A stretch of 64,000 nt of DNA from Filobasidium wieringae (Eukaryota > Basidiomycota > Tremellomycetes > Filobasidiales > Filobasidiaceae): the NCBI GenBank assembly GCA_001600055.1, contig BCIV01000009.1, positions 882,713 to 946,712 on the forward strand, read 5' to 3'. This document shows, in pieces, positions 1-9,160 of this stretch. How positions within the stretch are numbered: position 1 is the first letter of the stretch; the number at the start of each line of letters is the position of its first letter. The position numbers and the translations under genes were made by a program. The notes beneath the pieces are model-generated. The model saw only the letters and a program-made list of their open reading frames with translations, made no database searches and had not been told where the DNA came from.

Positions 1-2098
1 GGTATAGGATTGGGATTGGGATTGGGATTGGGATTGGGATTGGGATTGGGATTGGGATTGGGATTGGGATTGGGAGGGGAGGAGATGGGCGTGGTACGGA
101 TGAGCACAGAAACATCCGCTCCTCGCCTTCCATCCCGATTCGATTCAATTCACAATTCACAATTCACGATTCAAGGAACCCAAATCAGAACCCCGCCAAC
201 TTGCCAACCCGCCAAGCCGAGACTCACCTGGATCCCGAACAGGTCGTTTAGCAAGACGTTCACGTAACTCGCCGCGAGACCTTTGATTTTGAATGAGATT
301 ATTGGGAATCGGATGTATTCCTCCTGGTCCTCATCGTCATCCTCATCCTCATGTTCATGTTCATGGTCATGGTCATCTGTCGTCATCCTCGCTGTCGTCG
401 ATGTTGTTGTGGTCGATGTTGATGTGGTGGTTGCTGCTGAATCACGAGGCGCCCTCCAGGTAGGTCCCAACAACACGATCTCCGGGCATTTAGACCAGCG
501 GGCGATGACTTTGCGTAAGATGGATTGACTACGTCTGGTTTTCGATTGGGGGGAGGCAGTTGATTTCTGTTCCCACGTTCGGGAGGGAGGGGTTGAGGGG
601 GGGAAGGTTAGCATGGCGTGTGACGATAAGGAAGAGGACGAGGGACGAGGGGACGGACGAGATCGAACACCAACCCCGCCCTTATACTGCCTATTATATC
701 GGGCGTGCCTTCTTCCTCCCTCCTCTCGATATCCTGCCAAAGCGAGTACGTTCAGGAAGCAAGATCCGCTTACGCCCATCAGTCCCGAACGGCCGGACGT
801 ATACGGGGTAAAGCACTTACGTCGATCCAAATGGAACCCGTCCGGGAGACGTACTCCACGACCCCCCCTCCCGGCCGGGTCGGTTTGGATCCAGGCCGGG
901 CGAGGTTTTTGTGTAACAACAAGATCCCTGGGGTCCTGTTTCAACCTGGGTCAGTCAGATGGGGTTCAAAAGAATGGGAAGGGGAACCGACACTCACCCG
1001 GGTCCTCCATGCAACTTGTGCGGGCTGAGGAAAACCGCATCGGCCCCAGCCCCCTCTATTTCCCCGCCCCGTTCGTCCCGAGGGACCATGCAGACGTTGG
1101 CGTGACTAGCATAAGCCGCGCAATCGAAGAAACACAGTCCTCCGTACTGATGAACCCGTTGAGCGACCTGGCGCATGGGGACGGTCTGGCCGGTGATGTT
1201 GCTACACGCGGAGAGGCTCGTTATCAGGCGTTTAGGACTGTGGGGGAGGGAGGAGAGGAGGGCTCGGGTTAGGTTGGGAAGGGAGAAGGTTCCACGCGAA
1301 GAGAGAGGGATTTCGATTAGGATCGCCGAGGTTTCTCGCCAGACTGGAGTTGCCCCATTGGGTCAGGTGCGGGGTTGAAAACAGGAACGTATAGGCAGGG
1401 CTTACCGAGGAGATTGGAATGATGTTCCCAGGTGAGGAAGAAGACCCAATCCCTACCCTTCATACCCTTACTTTCCTCCTCTCGTTTCTGCTTCTCCGTT
1501 ATCCTCATCTAGCCCCACGGTTGGCCATGTATCAGCGCGTGGAGATATCGGAGGAAAAGAAACAAGAAGGACGAATGGGATGTGACTCACACCGAGGATA
1601 TCGACCAGTTTGTTGATCGCTCCCGTACTACCTGACCCGACGAAGAGACAGGCGTGTCGCTCGTCAGCGGAACATGCGGATTTTACCTTTTGTCGCGCTT
1701 CTTCACCTGTTCCGGTCGGTAAACGGGTCAGGCGGTGTATAACAAGACACAATGAAAGGGAGGAAAGGGGAAGACGGACGGTATAGGTTCGTTTGTTGTC
1801 CCACTATCGATTCCTCCGAATGCGTGTTCGCGTACCAAGGCAGGACCTGACTCCGTACAACATATGATCAATATCAATGAGATTCACTCCGGCTAGCTTC
1901 GCTCGTGCCCACCTTGTTCTGGATGATCCGCTCGATACATTGCAACGACCTGCCACTGGCCGTCCAGTCTGCGTAGAAGAGAGGGGTGGGACCGTAAGGA
2001 CCTTGCAAGGTTGGAGGTTGGGGGAGGTTGGTGTTGATCAGTTCGGCGAGACGATCGAGTTCCTCCTTTTCCTTCGTTTCTAGAATTCCTTGTGACAT
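1..2098 (-). CDS. Class-V aminotransferase (cysteine desulfurase-like), 3' end beyond the window
   Basis: PLP-dependent enzyme of the aminotransferase class V / NifS-like fold. Several exons read right to left. Exon 1 (2098 to about 1880) contains FYADWTASGRSL. A later exon (about 1740-1600) carries CLFVGSGSTGAINKL, the cofactor-phosphate region. The exon at about 1176-1000 has FDCAAYASH and then SPHKLHGGPG, whose Lys should be the PLP Schiff-base lysine. The next exon reads TPGILLLHKNLARPG and GGGVVEYVSRTGS, followed by EEEGTPDIIGSIRAG. The last visible exon (about 555-230) holds a Thr-, His- and Asp/Glu-rich low-complexity insert and then FPIISFKIKGLAASYVNVLL. The start at 2098 is preferred over 2203 because a TATA box lies at 2183-2190, inside the longer reading. 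The C-terminus is outside the window, and the substrate cannot be told from the sequence. Confidence 0.82.
8..77. repeat. GGATTG hexanucleotide tandem repeat (about 11 copies)
   Basis: Eleven perfect copies of the hexamer GGATTG run from 8 to 73, followed by a partial unit. Read on the minus strand, the array lies in the intron that follows the last visible exon of the aminotransferase gene. It is a simple-sequence repeat. It does not match TTAGGG-type telomere repeats, and coding exons lie beside it, so it is treated as an intronic microsatellite. Confidence 0.9.
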
Positions 2099-2963
2099 TG
2101 CGAGATCACGGAGTTGTGCAGGTTGCTGGAGAGTTGAGGAATGAACTGGGAATCGCAAATTGTGGAGCGAGAGGTGTGGGATGTTATATACCGTCACAGC
2201 CAAGAGCGAGCGAACGGATCATCGATCGCCACTCCTCGTGATCATGCCACGTTTATGGCAAATCACCCGTCCTTTAACCGAAAAAAAGGCGTCGCTCCGA
2301 GATCCGAGATCCGTCCTGAGTTTATCGCTTTATCGTATCACTCGACGTGTGCTGCATGTTGGAATCGCGAAATGTGGAGGTGAAATGGCCCGTCGCCCAT
2401 CGGTCCCGTTCAAGGAAGATCTACCGATTAGATCCCGTCTACACGTCCACGCGAAGTGTTTCAGCTTACGGGTTGCGCGCGTTTCCATGGTAGAAAGCCA
2501 CGACGATCATTCCGGATCACTGATCGTCGTTCGTAAAGGCATTCCTTTATCGTCCTTTACAGGTTTTCCAGACTCGTCGCTCTCGGCATGTCTTTCGGTG
2601 AGTATTCGTTACCCGTGCCGGGGAATAAAATCGGCCGGGAAGAAGGACCGTTTCATATGCCACGCGGTCCTCGAGCTCTATTTTCTGATCAAAAGAACCT
2701 TTGGGACGAGGTCGAGACGTCCTTCTCTCGCCAATCGGGGAGTTCACGGGAATCGGGTTGCGCGGGTCGTCAGCCATGTCCCTGTTCGGATGACACATCC
2801 TTCCTTTCAGGACGACTCCGCGTTTTCCACGCCACTCGCGCTCACGTTGCAGAGACGTTCACTTGGTTATAATGCGCAGAGCGTCACTCATATATATCCA
2901 CGTTCACTGTCTCTACTTTGCCACTGCCACGACTTTCACCTGACCTACCTAACACTGTCGAAC
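2099..2963. promoter_or_regulatory. Divergent intergenic region between aminotransferase and ABC transporter
   Basis: 865 bases shared upstream of two divergent genes. A long plus-strand open frame crosses much of it, but it only becomes protein-like at the ABC transporter start. No other gene is visible. Confidence 0.6.
2183..2190 (-). promoter_or_regulatory. TATA box of the aminotransferase gene
   Basis: TATATAAC on the minus strand, about 85 bases upstream of the chosen start at 2098. It supports that start over the in-frame ATG at 2203. Confidence 0.5.
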
Positions 2964-5786
2964 ATGCCTTACAACCCCCTCCCCTCCGCTTCTCTCTCGC
3001 AACAATCCCCCACCCCCTCCACTCCCATATCAACGAATACACGTAATATCCCTCACGTTCTCCAGATAAACGATCTCTCATTCTCCATCCCCCGCTCGCG
3101 CCGCTCGAAGAAGGAACGTCAGCACGGTCGGAAACTCATCTTGGACCATGTTACACTCAAAGCTAGATCGGGGAGATTGACCGGTACGTCACTCTAAGTG
3201 TTTCTAGAGCCGGGCTTGAGCTTGCGTGTTAAGACGTTTTGAGGGTGTTGGGGTAGCGCTGGTGGGGCCTTCGGGATCCGGTAAAAGTACGCTATTGGAA
3301 GTTCTGAGCGGGAGGAAGGGGTTTGAAGGGGGATCGATCTGGTTGGATGGGAGGGAATCGAGAAGGGAAGAATTGAAGAGCGTTTCGTACGTCCACCTCC
3401 CAGCCCCATCCCTATCTCCGGATCAAACCAATAAACCCCGATCCTTAACAGCTCGTTGGTCGAACAAGAAGATCATTTCCTCCCCACCCTGACGGTCAAA
3501 GAAACGATCAGCTTTTCCCTCCACCTCTCCCACCCCCATAGCACCCCCTCATTCCGTTCCTCCAGGGTAGATTCGGTGATCGCTTCTCTAGGATTACAAG
3601 CAGTCAGGGACCAGAGGATCGGGGATTCGGTAAGAAGAGGGATCAGTGGGGGGGAGAAGAGGAGGGTAGGGATCGCTTGTGGTTTAGTCGGGTTTCCGTC
3701 AGTCCTTTCATCTTGTTCGATTGCGGAATGGGTTTTTACGGGGCTGAGCGGGGGGATGGGATTGTGTTAGAAAGGTTTTGTTCTTGGACGAACCTACTTC
3801 CGGGGTACGCCGTCCATCCTCACTCTTCTCATCTCTACTTTTCTTCTTACTAACCACCACCACTACCACCACCCCCGAATCACAGCTAGATTCAACAACA
3901 GCCAGACAGATAATCCATTCCCTCTCCCGGTTCGCTGCCACTCATGGGACAGTGGTCATCACGTCCATCCATCAACCGGGGTACTCTACGTGGAACCTGT
4001 TCGATTCCTGTGTCCTCCTGAATAAGGGAAAGGTTTGTTATGCGGGGGAGACGCGGGGGTTGGAAGGGTTTTTGAAATTGATTAGCGTGCAGGTGAATCG
4101 GCATGTAAGTCGGGACTACGGGGATAAGCTGGATGAGGGTTGAGGGTTGACCTTGACCTCTTTTTTTTCTTTTTCGAGGGTGTAGGTTTTACCGATAGAT
4201 GCCGCTATGGATATAGTCAATTCCAACTTCGACTCCACTCAAACCTCTTCCAGCTTCGTCTCTCTGCCCGCATCATCGTATACCAGCATCAACCCCGTCA
4301 ATGCGGATCTCATGAGTAATCTACATAACGCTAGGAGAACGACCTCTTCCCTGATCGACGATACCGGATCGATCAAGTCTATCGGTACGGATAAAGTCGA
4401 GTTGGATCCAAGGGAGGAGATCGATCGGCGAGAAAAAGGTAACAAGGTCAGGGTTCTGATGAGACAGACGATCATCCTCAGTCATCGAACCGCACTCAAT
4501 TACTCCCGGTTGGTATCGATCCCCTCCTTCCCTTCCAGCTCCCGACTGACGGTCCTCACTTATAGGAACTTGCTAGCGTACGGGATCAGGTTCGCCATGT
4601 ACGGTGGGATGGCGGTGATGATGTCCGTCATCTGGGTTCGTCTAGGTTATAAAGCTAGTACCATCAACGATCGGTTGTCGGTGCATTTCTACGCGGTGAG
4701 TCCTAAAGTCTACCGGGGGTGGAATTGAAGGACTAAGACTGGTACGAGGGACAGGTGGCTTTTCTTTCGTTCATGTCCGTCGCGGGGATCCCGAGCTGTG
4801 AGTTGGCCGTTTCATTCCTGAGCAAGAGAGCGAGTTGATTCAAGCAATGGCTCGTTTCAGTCCTGGAAGAAAGAGCTTTGTTCAAGAAGGAAAGGGCCAA
4901 CGGGCTTTATGGACCTTTACCTTTCCTCCTGGCCAACACGCTTGTGAACCTTCCATTCCTGTTCGGCTGTTCCGTGTTCTTCACCATCATAGCCTATTGG
5001 GGTATTGTGAGTCTCTAAACTCCTCGCGGCCTGCTTTGACGCGGCGATTCGACTGATACACCATCGCACTAGGGTTTACATCCAGGCGCGGCCCCTTTCT
5101 TCCGTTACTTGGGATTCTTGTTCCTCGCCATCATCACTGCAGAGACGCAATCCGTCCTCGTAGCAGGTCTCATTCCGATCTTTGTGGCTGCTTTAGCGGT
5201 TGCCGCGTTCTTGAACGGGTTCTGGATGTCTCTCGGAGGATACTTGTAGGTCGAGTTCAAGACATGCCTTTTCTACCTGCTGATCACTCCTTTGAGAATA
5301 TTAGTATCAAGTATATAAGTCTACCGCATTTCTGGAAGGTATCGTTCCATTGGTGAGTTTCCAAGCGATGAGGATTTCGCGACCCCTGACTCACGAATGG
5401 ATTGCCTCGATAGGATGGACTACCAAACATACGCGTTTGCGCTGTTGACGAATTCAGACCTCGACGGTCTCGTCTTCGATTGCGACAAGCAGACCTGTCC
5501 CTATCCGTCCACAATGGATTCCTCTCAAATTTCAGGCCAAGACGTCTTGACCGCGCTAGATATGGATGATATCTCGTATGGGAAATACGGTTAGCACTTG
5601 GCCCGACGGTTCGATCCTTTTGATCTCGCTGATGATGTTCCCTTGGTTCTAGCCGGGATCTTGATCTCGATCTTCGTGATCTATAGGATCATGTGAGTTG
5701 ACTCGGCAGGCGCCATGATAATGCTAGTACAACTCGAACTGATCCCCCTTGCGTTCAGGCTATACTTGACTCTTAGGTATTTGTAA
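2964..5786 (+). CDS. Half-size ABCG (White/PDR-type) ABC transporter
   Basis: ATP-driven membrane exporter or lipid transporter with the order NBD then membrane domain, as in ABCG half-transporters. The N-terminal exon has VLQINDLSFSIP. After an intron comes Walker A, GPSGSGKST (about 3268-3294). Then follow EDHFLPTLTVKETISFSLHL, the ABC signature ISGGEKRRVGIACG (about 3640-3690) and Walker B FLDEPTSG. That exon splices in phase to LDSTTARQIIHSLS and the H-loop SIHQPG. The C-terminal half has several hydrophobic segments (for example FLFLAIITAETQSVLVAGLI), the fungal ABCG motif FHWMDYQTYAFALL (about 5350-5450) and a last membrane span ending LYLTLRYL. At least eight short introns are needed. 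The length, about 700 residues, fits a half-transporter that works as a dimer. The substrate is unknown. Confidence 0.9.
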
Positions 5787-6334
5787 TTTCGGAACCAATG
5801 TATTATACGTAGCGATTGCCTAGCGCATAATAGGGAAGGCACATCTTAGAACTCGCTATCTGATTCTATGTACCAACTCAAACGATATGATTACCCGACA
5901 GACGGTCTCTCCATCTAATCTGATAGCGAACGGTATCGCCCGACACCCGTACGATCTTGGCGGAAGAAAAGTCGGGCGCGTTTCATATGGCTTGGCATCC
6001 GCGAAATCCGTACGAGAGTCGTTCGTTCGGGCCAAGTGAGCCAACTTTATGATACATCCTACGCTAGGATGTAGTCGGACTGGAACATTCTTGATCGAGT
6101 GCAGTTGTGATGGGGGATCCTGATATCGCTAGCCAAGCCAAGCCATTGTACTCAAATCCTAACCTTTCCACGGACCGACGAAGAGGCTGTTGAAAGAACA
6201 GTCAACGGACAGGTAGAGATATATAAGAGTGGCCACTAGAGGCAATATCATTTGGCTATTCTACGTACAGTCATTCAATTTCCACTCATACTGTCTCAGC
6301 TACCTCTTTTACAAAGGTACTTAGAACCAAGAAA
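5787..6334. other. Intergenic region upstream of the BIM1-like gene
   Basis: 548 bases holding the transporter 3' flank and the promoter of the next gene. The only feature recognised is the TATA box at 6220-6227. Confidence 0.6.
6220..6227 (+). promoter_or_regulatory. TATA box of the BIM1-like gene
   Basis: TATATAAG, 115 bases before the start codon at 6335. Confidence 0.5.
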
Positions 6335-7413
6335 ATGCTCGCCACCACTTTCATCACCCTGCTCTCCGCCTTGCCCTTGATGGCATCGGCCCAGTCTAGT
6401 GAAGCGAGGGCTCCAGTCTGTGAGTATCACCCTTATCATGACCGATCTTGAATTTTGCTGAGCGATAGTGTACCACTTGATCCGTAGTGAGTTTCATTCA
6501 CCCTGTAAGTTGACGTTGATTCGCGAAGGGATGCGCGACTCGCGCTTACCTTATGACATTCACGCAGCCCGGTCGAGGTTCTGCCTTTGAGACTGCTAGT
6601 ATGGATCCCTGTGGAGGATACGAACTTGGCGGACGTCTTGAGTATCCTATCAGTACGTCTGTCCTTCCTCACGTTCTGAGCATCTCTCTGATCAGAACTT
6701 GGATACCTCGCCGCAGCCGGGGGAGATATCTCCTTGGCCGTCTCCCGTGACGCCCGCGATCTGACTTACGCATACTCCACCTCCTCTGACCCTCAGGCGG
6801 CTTCCGATTTCACAGCGTTCTCCAAGACGGACCAAGTCCCGTTCTCCGGTTCGAGCTGTTTCGATGCTCCTGACTTTACCGGTTCTGGACTCGAAGTCGG
6901 ACAGAACGTCACTTTGCAGTTGAGCTGGAACGCCGGGCCGAGGGCCAGTAAGGGATATATGGTGAGCTTTCGTCTCAATTCTATCTACCCGGCCGTCCCA
7001 TCAAGCTGAAACGTACCTGTAAGTGCGCCGACCTGATCCTCGTGGAGCCTGCGACGTTCGAATCCCTCAACCGCAATTACACCTGTTCAAACACCTACCG
7101 TTCCACCCAAACCCGTTCCTCCGCCAACCCATCCCTCGGCTCCATCCAAGCTGCTGCCGCGGCGAGTTCCGCTGCGGCTCACGCTCAAGCGTACGCCGAG
7201 GCGTTCTGGCAGTACGCGCCTGGTGGATTAAGCTTGGCCGGGGCCGGAGGGATCGGGGCAGGGGTCACGCTGGGGGTCGTGGGGTTGGTCTTGCTACTCG
7301 GATGGATGAGTGGGGCTGTCGTTTTTGGTAAGAGGAAGACTAGGCAGATGGGGGACGATGAGGATAGGATCATGAGGGTCAGTTCACCGTTCCACCCCCA
7401 TGGTACGGCTTGA
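6335..7413 (+). CDS. Secreted/membrane BIM1-like (X325, LPMO-related copper domain) protein
   Basis: Starts with a signal peptide (MLATTFITLLSALPLMASAQ). After two small introns it reads SFIHPPGRGSAFE, then DPCGGYELGGRLEYPI, and after another intron TGGDISLAVSRD. Later come GLEVGQNVTLQLSW and, across a fourth intron, KGYMCADLILVEP. The order PxxRG / PCGG / P-GG-I / GQNVT / CADL is that of the copper acquisition factor BIM1-like (X325) family, which includes fungal cell-surface copper proteins. In known copper-binding members the first residue of the mature chain is the copper-ligand His. Here the only His nearby (IHPP) is about 13 residues inside. An Ala-rich stretch precedes a C-terminal hydrophobic span (VTLGVVGLVLLLGW) and a basic-then-acidic tail, so the protein looks membrane-spanning. 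BIM1 itself is GPI-anchored. Confidence 0.78.
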
Positions 7414-8238
7414 TGGCTGGGCTGATCTGTCGCGTAAAAAGGAAACCAAGTCCATCTCCTCATCCGTCTGAGTCCCCGTCATCCCGTCGATGGACGATAC
7501 CCACCGAGCCTTCCTTTCGAACGTTCGAGTTCGAAGAGAAAGACCCGGCTTGTTTACTTGGAATGGCTCTCGAGTAGTAGCGACTCATAATTTCGTTTGC
7601 CTGCGGGCGACTTGTGTAGAAAAGTCTCATTATGTGAAAAACATCGACCATTGCTTGTTTGCGAATGATCCCTGCCACCCGACTCGCGACTCTCGACTCT
7701 CGAACCCCATCCCGGCCAACCACCTGACCTAAAGGACCCAACGCATTCCAACGGGTCCCAGTGAGGAATTCGAGAGACGAGAAACCTCCCGAGCGGGAAC
7801 GCGCCGGTCTTTCTCCTTTGCCTTTTCCTTTTGCTTCCCGTTTTACGTGGGTAGTGGCTGTCCGTTGTTCTGACACGGGGCAGGGAAGTGGGTAATGTGA
7901 GTAGAGTATAGGGTATACGGTATACGGTATACAAGTGGACGGTCGGTAGCTCGGTAGGGACCTTAGGGGCAAGACCTGATCCCAGACCGGGAGGTGGGTG
8001 GGAACGGTCGACAAAGAGGGACACGTCGACGGACGCGATAGATAAGGGATGAGGGAAAGTTCCACGTCGCTCGTTCATTCTCAAACCTCACACCCGTGGC
8101 GATCATCTACCGTCCTCTATTCCCTTGTAATCATTTCATTTCATTGTCATTCCATACAAATCAATTTCCATGCATCCAATCCAATCCGTTCAAACCCGTT
8201 CAATCCTTGTCTGTGGTGGTTGTTAAAAGGAGAGACGC
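7414..8238. other. Convergent intergenic region with a GGTATAC triplet repeat
   Basis: 825 bases between the 3' ends of two convergent genes. It contains three perfect tandem GGTATAC units at 7912-7932. Two overlapping minus-strand open frames of 176 and 201 codons cross it, but their translations are low-complexity and resemble no family, so no gene is called. Confidence 0.6.
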
Positions 8239-8601
8239 TTAGGCGGCATCACGGTTGGTAGAGTCACCAGAGACGGCATCGCCGATCTTCTGGGTGGTGG
8301 ACTTCTCCTGCTGTAAACGTCAACGGGGAGAAGGTTAGTGGAGTGCAAAGAGGGAAGACGGGCAAGGGGAGGGAGGAAGACGTACCTGGGGCTGAACGGC
8401 GGAAGCGACAGAGTCGAGGGTTCCCTTGACGTAGTCGGTGGCCTGCTCGACGTAAGCTGAATCGTGCAAACGCAAGACGTGGTAAGCGGTACGTTCGTCA
8501 ACAGAAAAGAGAGGGGGAGTGGGAGACGAACACTTCTCAGAGTCGGGCTTGATGGCGGAAGAAGCCTTGTCACCGAGAGATTGACGACCCATGTCAGACA
8601 T
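8239..8601 (-). CDS. HSP12: HSP12/HSP9-family small stress protein
   Basis: Small hydrophilic membrane-associated stress protein of the HSP12 family, known in yeast for stabilising membranes under heat, osmotic and starvation stress. Three exons join in frame. Exon 1 reads MSDMGRQSLGDKASSAIKPD. The second exon gives SYVEQATDYVKGTLDSVASA. The third gives QEKSTTQKIGDAVSGD, ending NRDAA. The family pattern GR-DKA-PDSxK, EQ-VK-D-VAS-QP is evident, and the length (about 70 residues) is slightly under the usual 80-110. The first intron uses a GTTCGT donor. A TATA box lies at 8730-8735, as expected for a strongly inducible stress gene. Confidence 0.9.
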
Positions 8602-9160
8602 TGTGAAAAAGTTTGTTGGTTGGTTGGTTGGGGTTGGGTAAGGTGTAGTGGGTGCTTGTGCGTTTGGTTGAGAGAGAGGAAAGGGTCGAAGTGAAGAGCG
8701 AGAGAGGGAGGGGGAGAGGATGATGAGACTATATACTCCTCCAGCGGGGAGGGTGTTGCGGTGTTGATGCGTACGTGTAACCGGTATTGACGTCATTGCG
8801 TCATTGGGGAATGATCCGCAGCGCTATGTCGTCACCGGCGGGTCACAAGTCACAGTTGGGCGACCTTCGGATGGAATTCGTGGCGGGGCGTCTGGCTGTG
8901 TCGGCGCCGAATGTGTCAGAGTGGATTGGCAATGCGGTGGGCGGTATGACACGTCATGAACGCCAGTGGAACTGAAGTTGATAACAGCTCTGCAGCTCAT
9001 CAATCTGAACGCGCTCACGCGTTTGAAGTGAACGCGCTCGATTGATTGAACAGCTGAACAGCGATTTCAACCGGAACTCGGCCTCAGCGATACTCTTGAA
9101 CCCTCCTCACACCACCAACACCAACACCACCACCTCGACCTCCCTCTCCCTGCTACAGCA
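8602..9160. promoter_or_regulatory. Divergent promoter region between HSP12 and the APSES factor
   Basis: 559 bases. It carries the HSP12 TATA box near the left side. A CTACAG just before the ATG at 9161 looks like an acceptor and may end a 5'UTR intron of the APSES gene. No gene is seen. Confidence 0.55.
8730..8735 (-). promoter_or_regulatory. TATA box of HSP12
   Basis: TATATA on the minus strand, about 130 bases upstream of the start at 8601. Confidence 0.5.

Noticed and set aside
8..77. Interpretation of the hexamer repeat as a telomere end
   Set aside because: The unit GGATTG differs from TTAGGG-type repeats, only eleven copies are present, and the array fits inside an intron.
2160..3197. 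A 345-codon plus-strand frame running into the ABC transporter
   Set aside because: Only the part after the ATG at 2964 looks like an ABCG protein. The upstream part lies in the divergent promoter region and overlaps the aminotransferase TATA box.
7460..8084. Two overlapping minus-strand open frames of 201 and 176 codons
   Set aside because: Low-complexity text with no family resemblance, covering the GGTATAC repeat between two clear genes. Probably chance.
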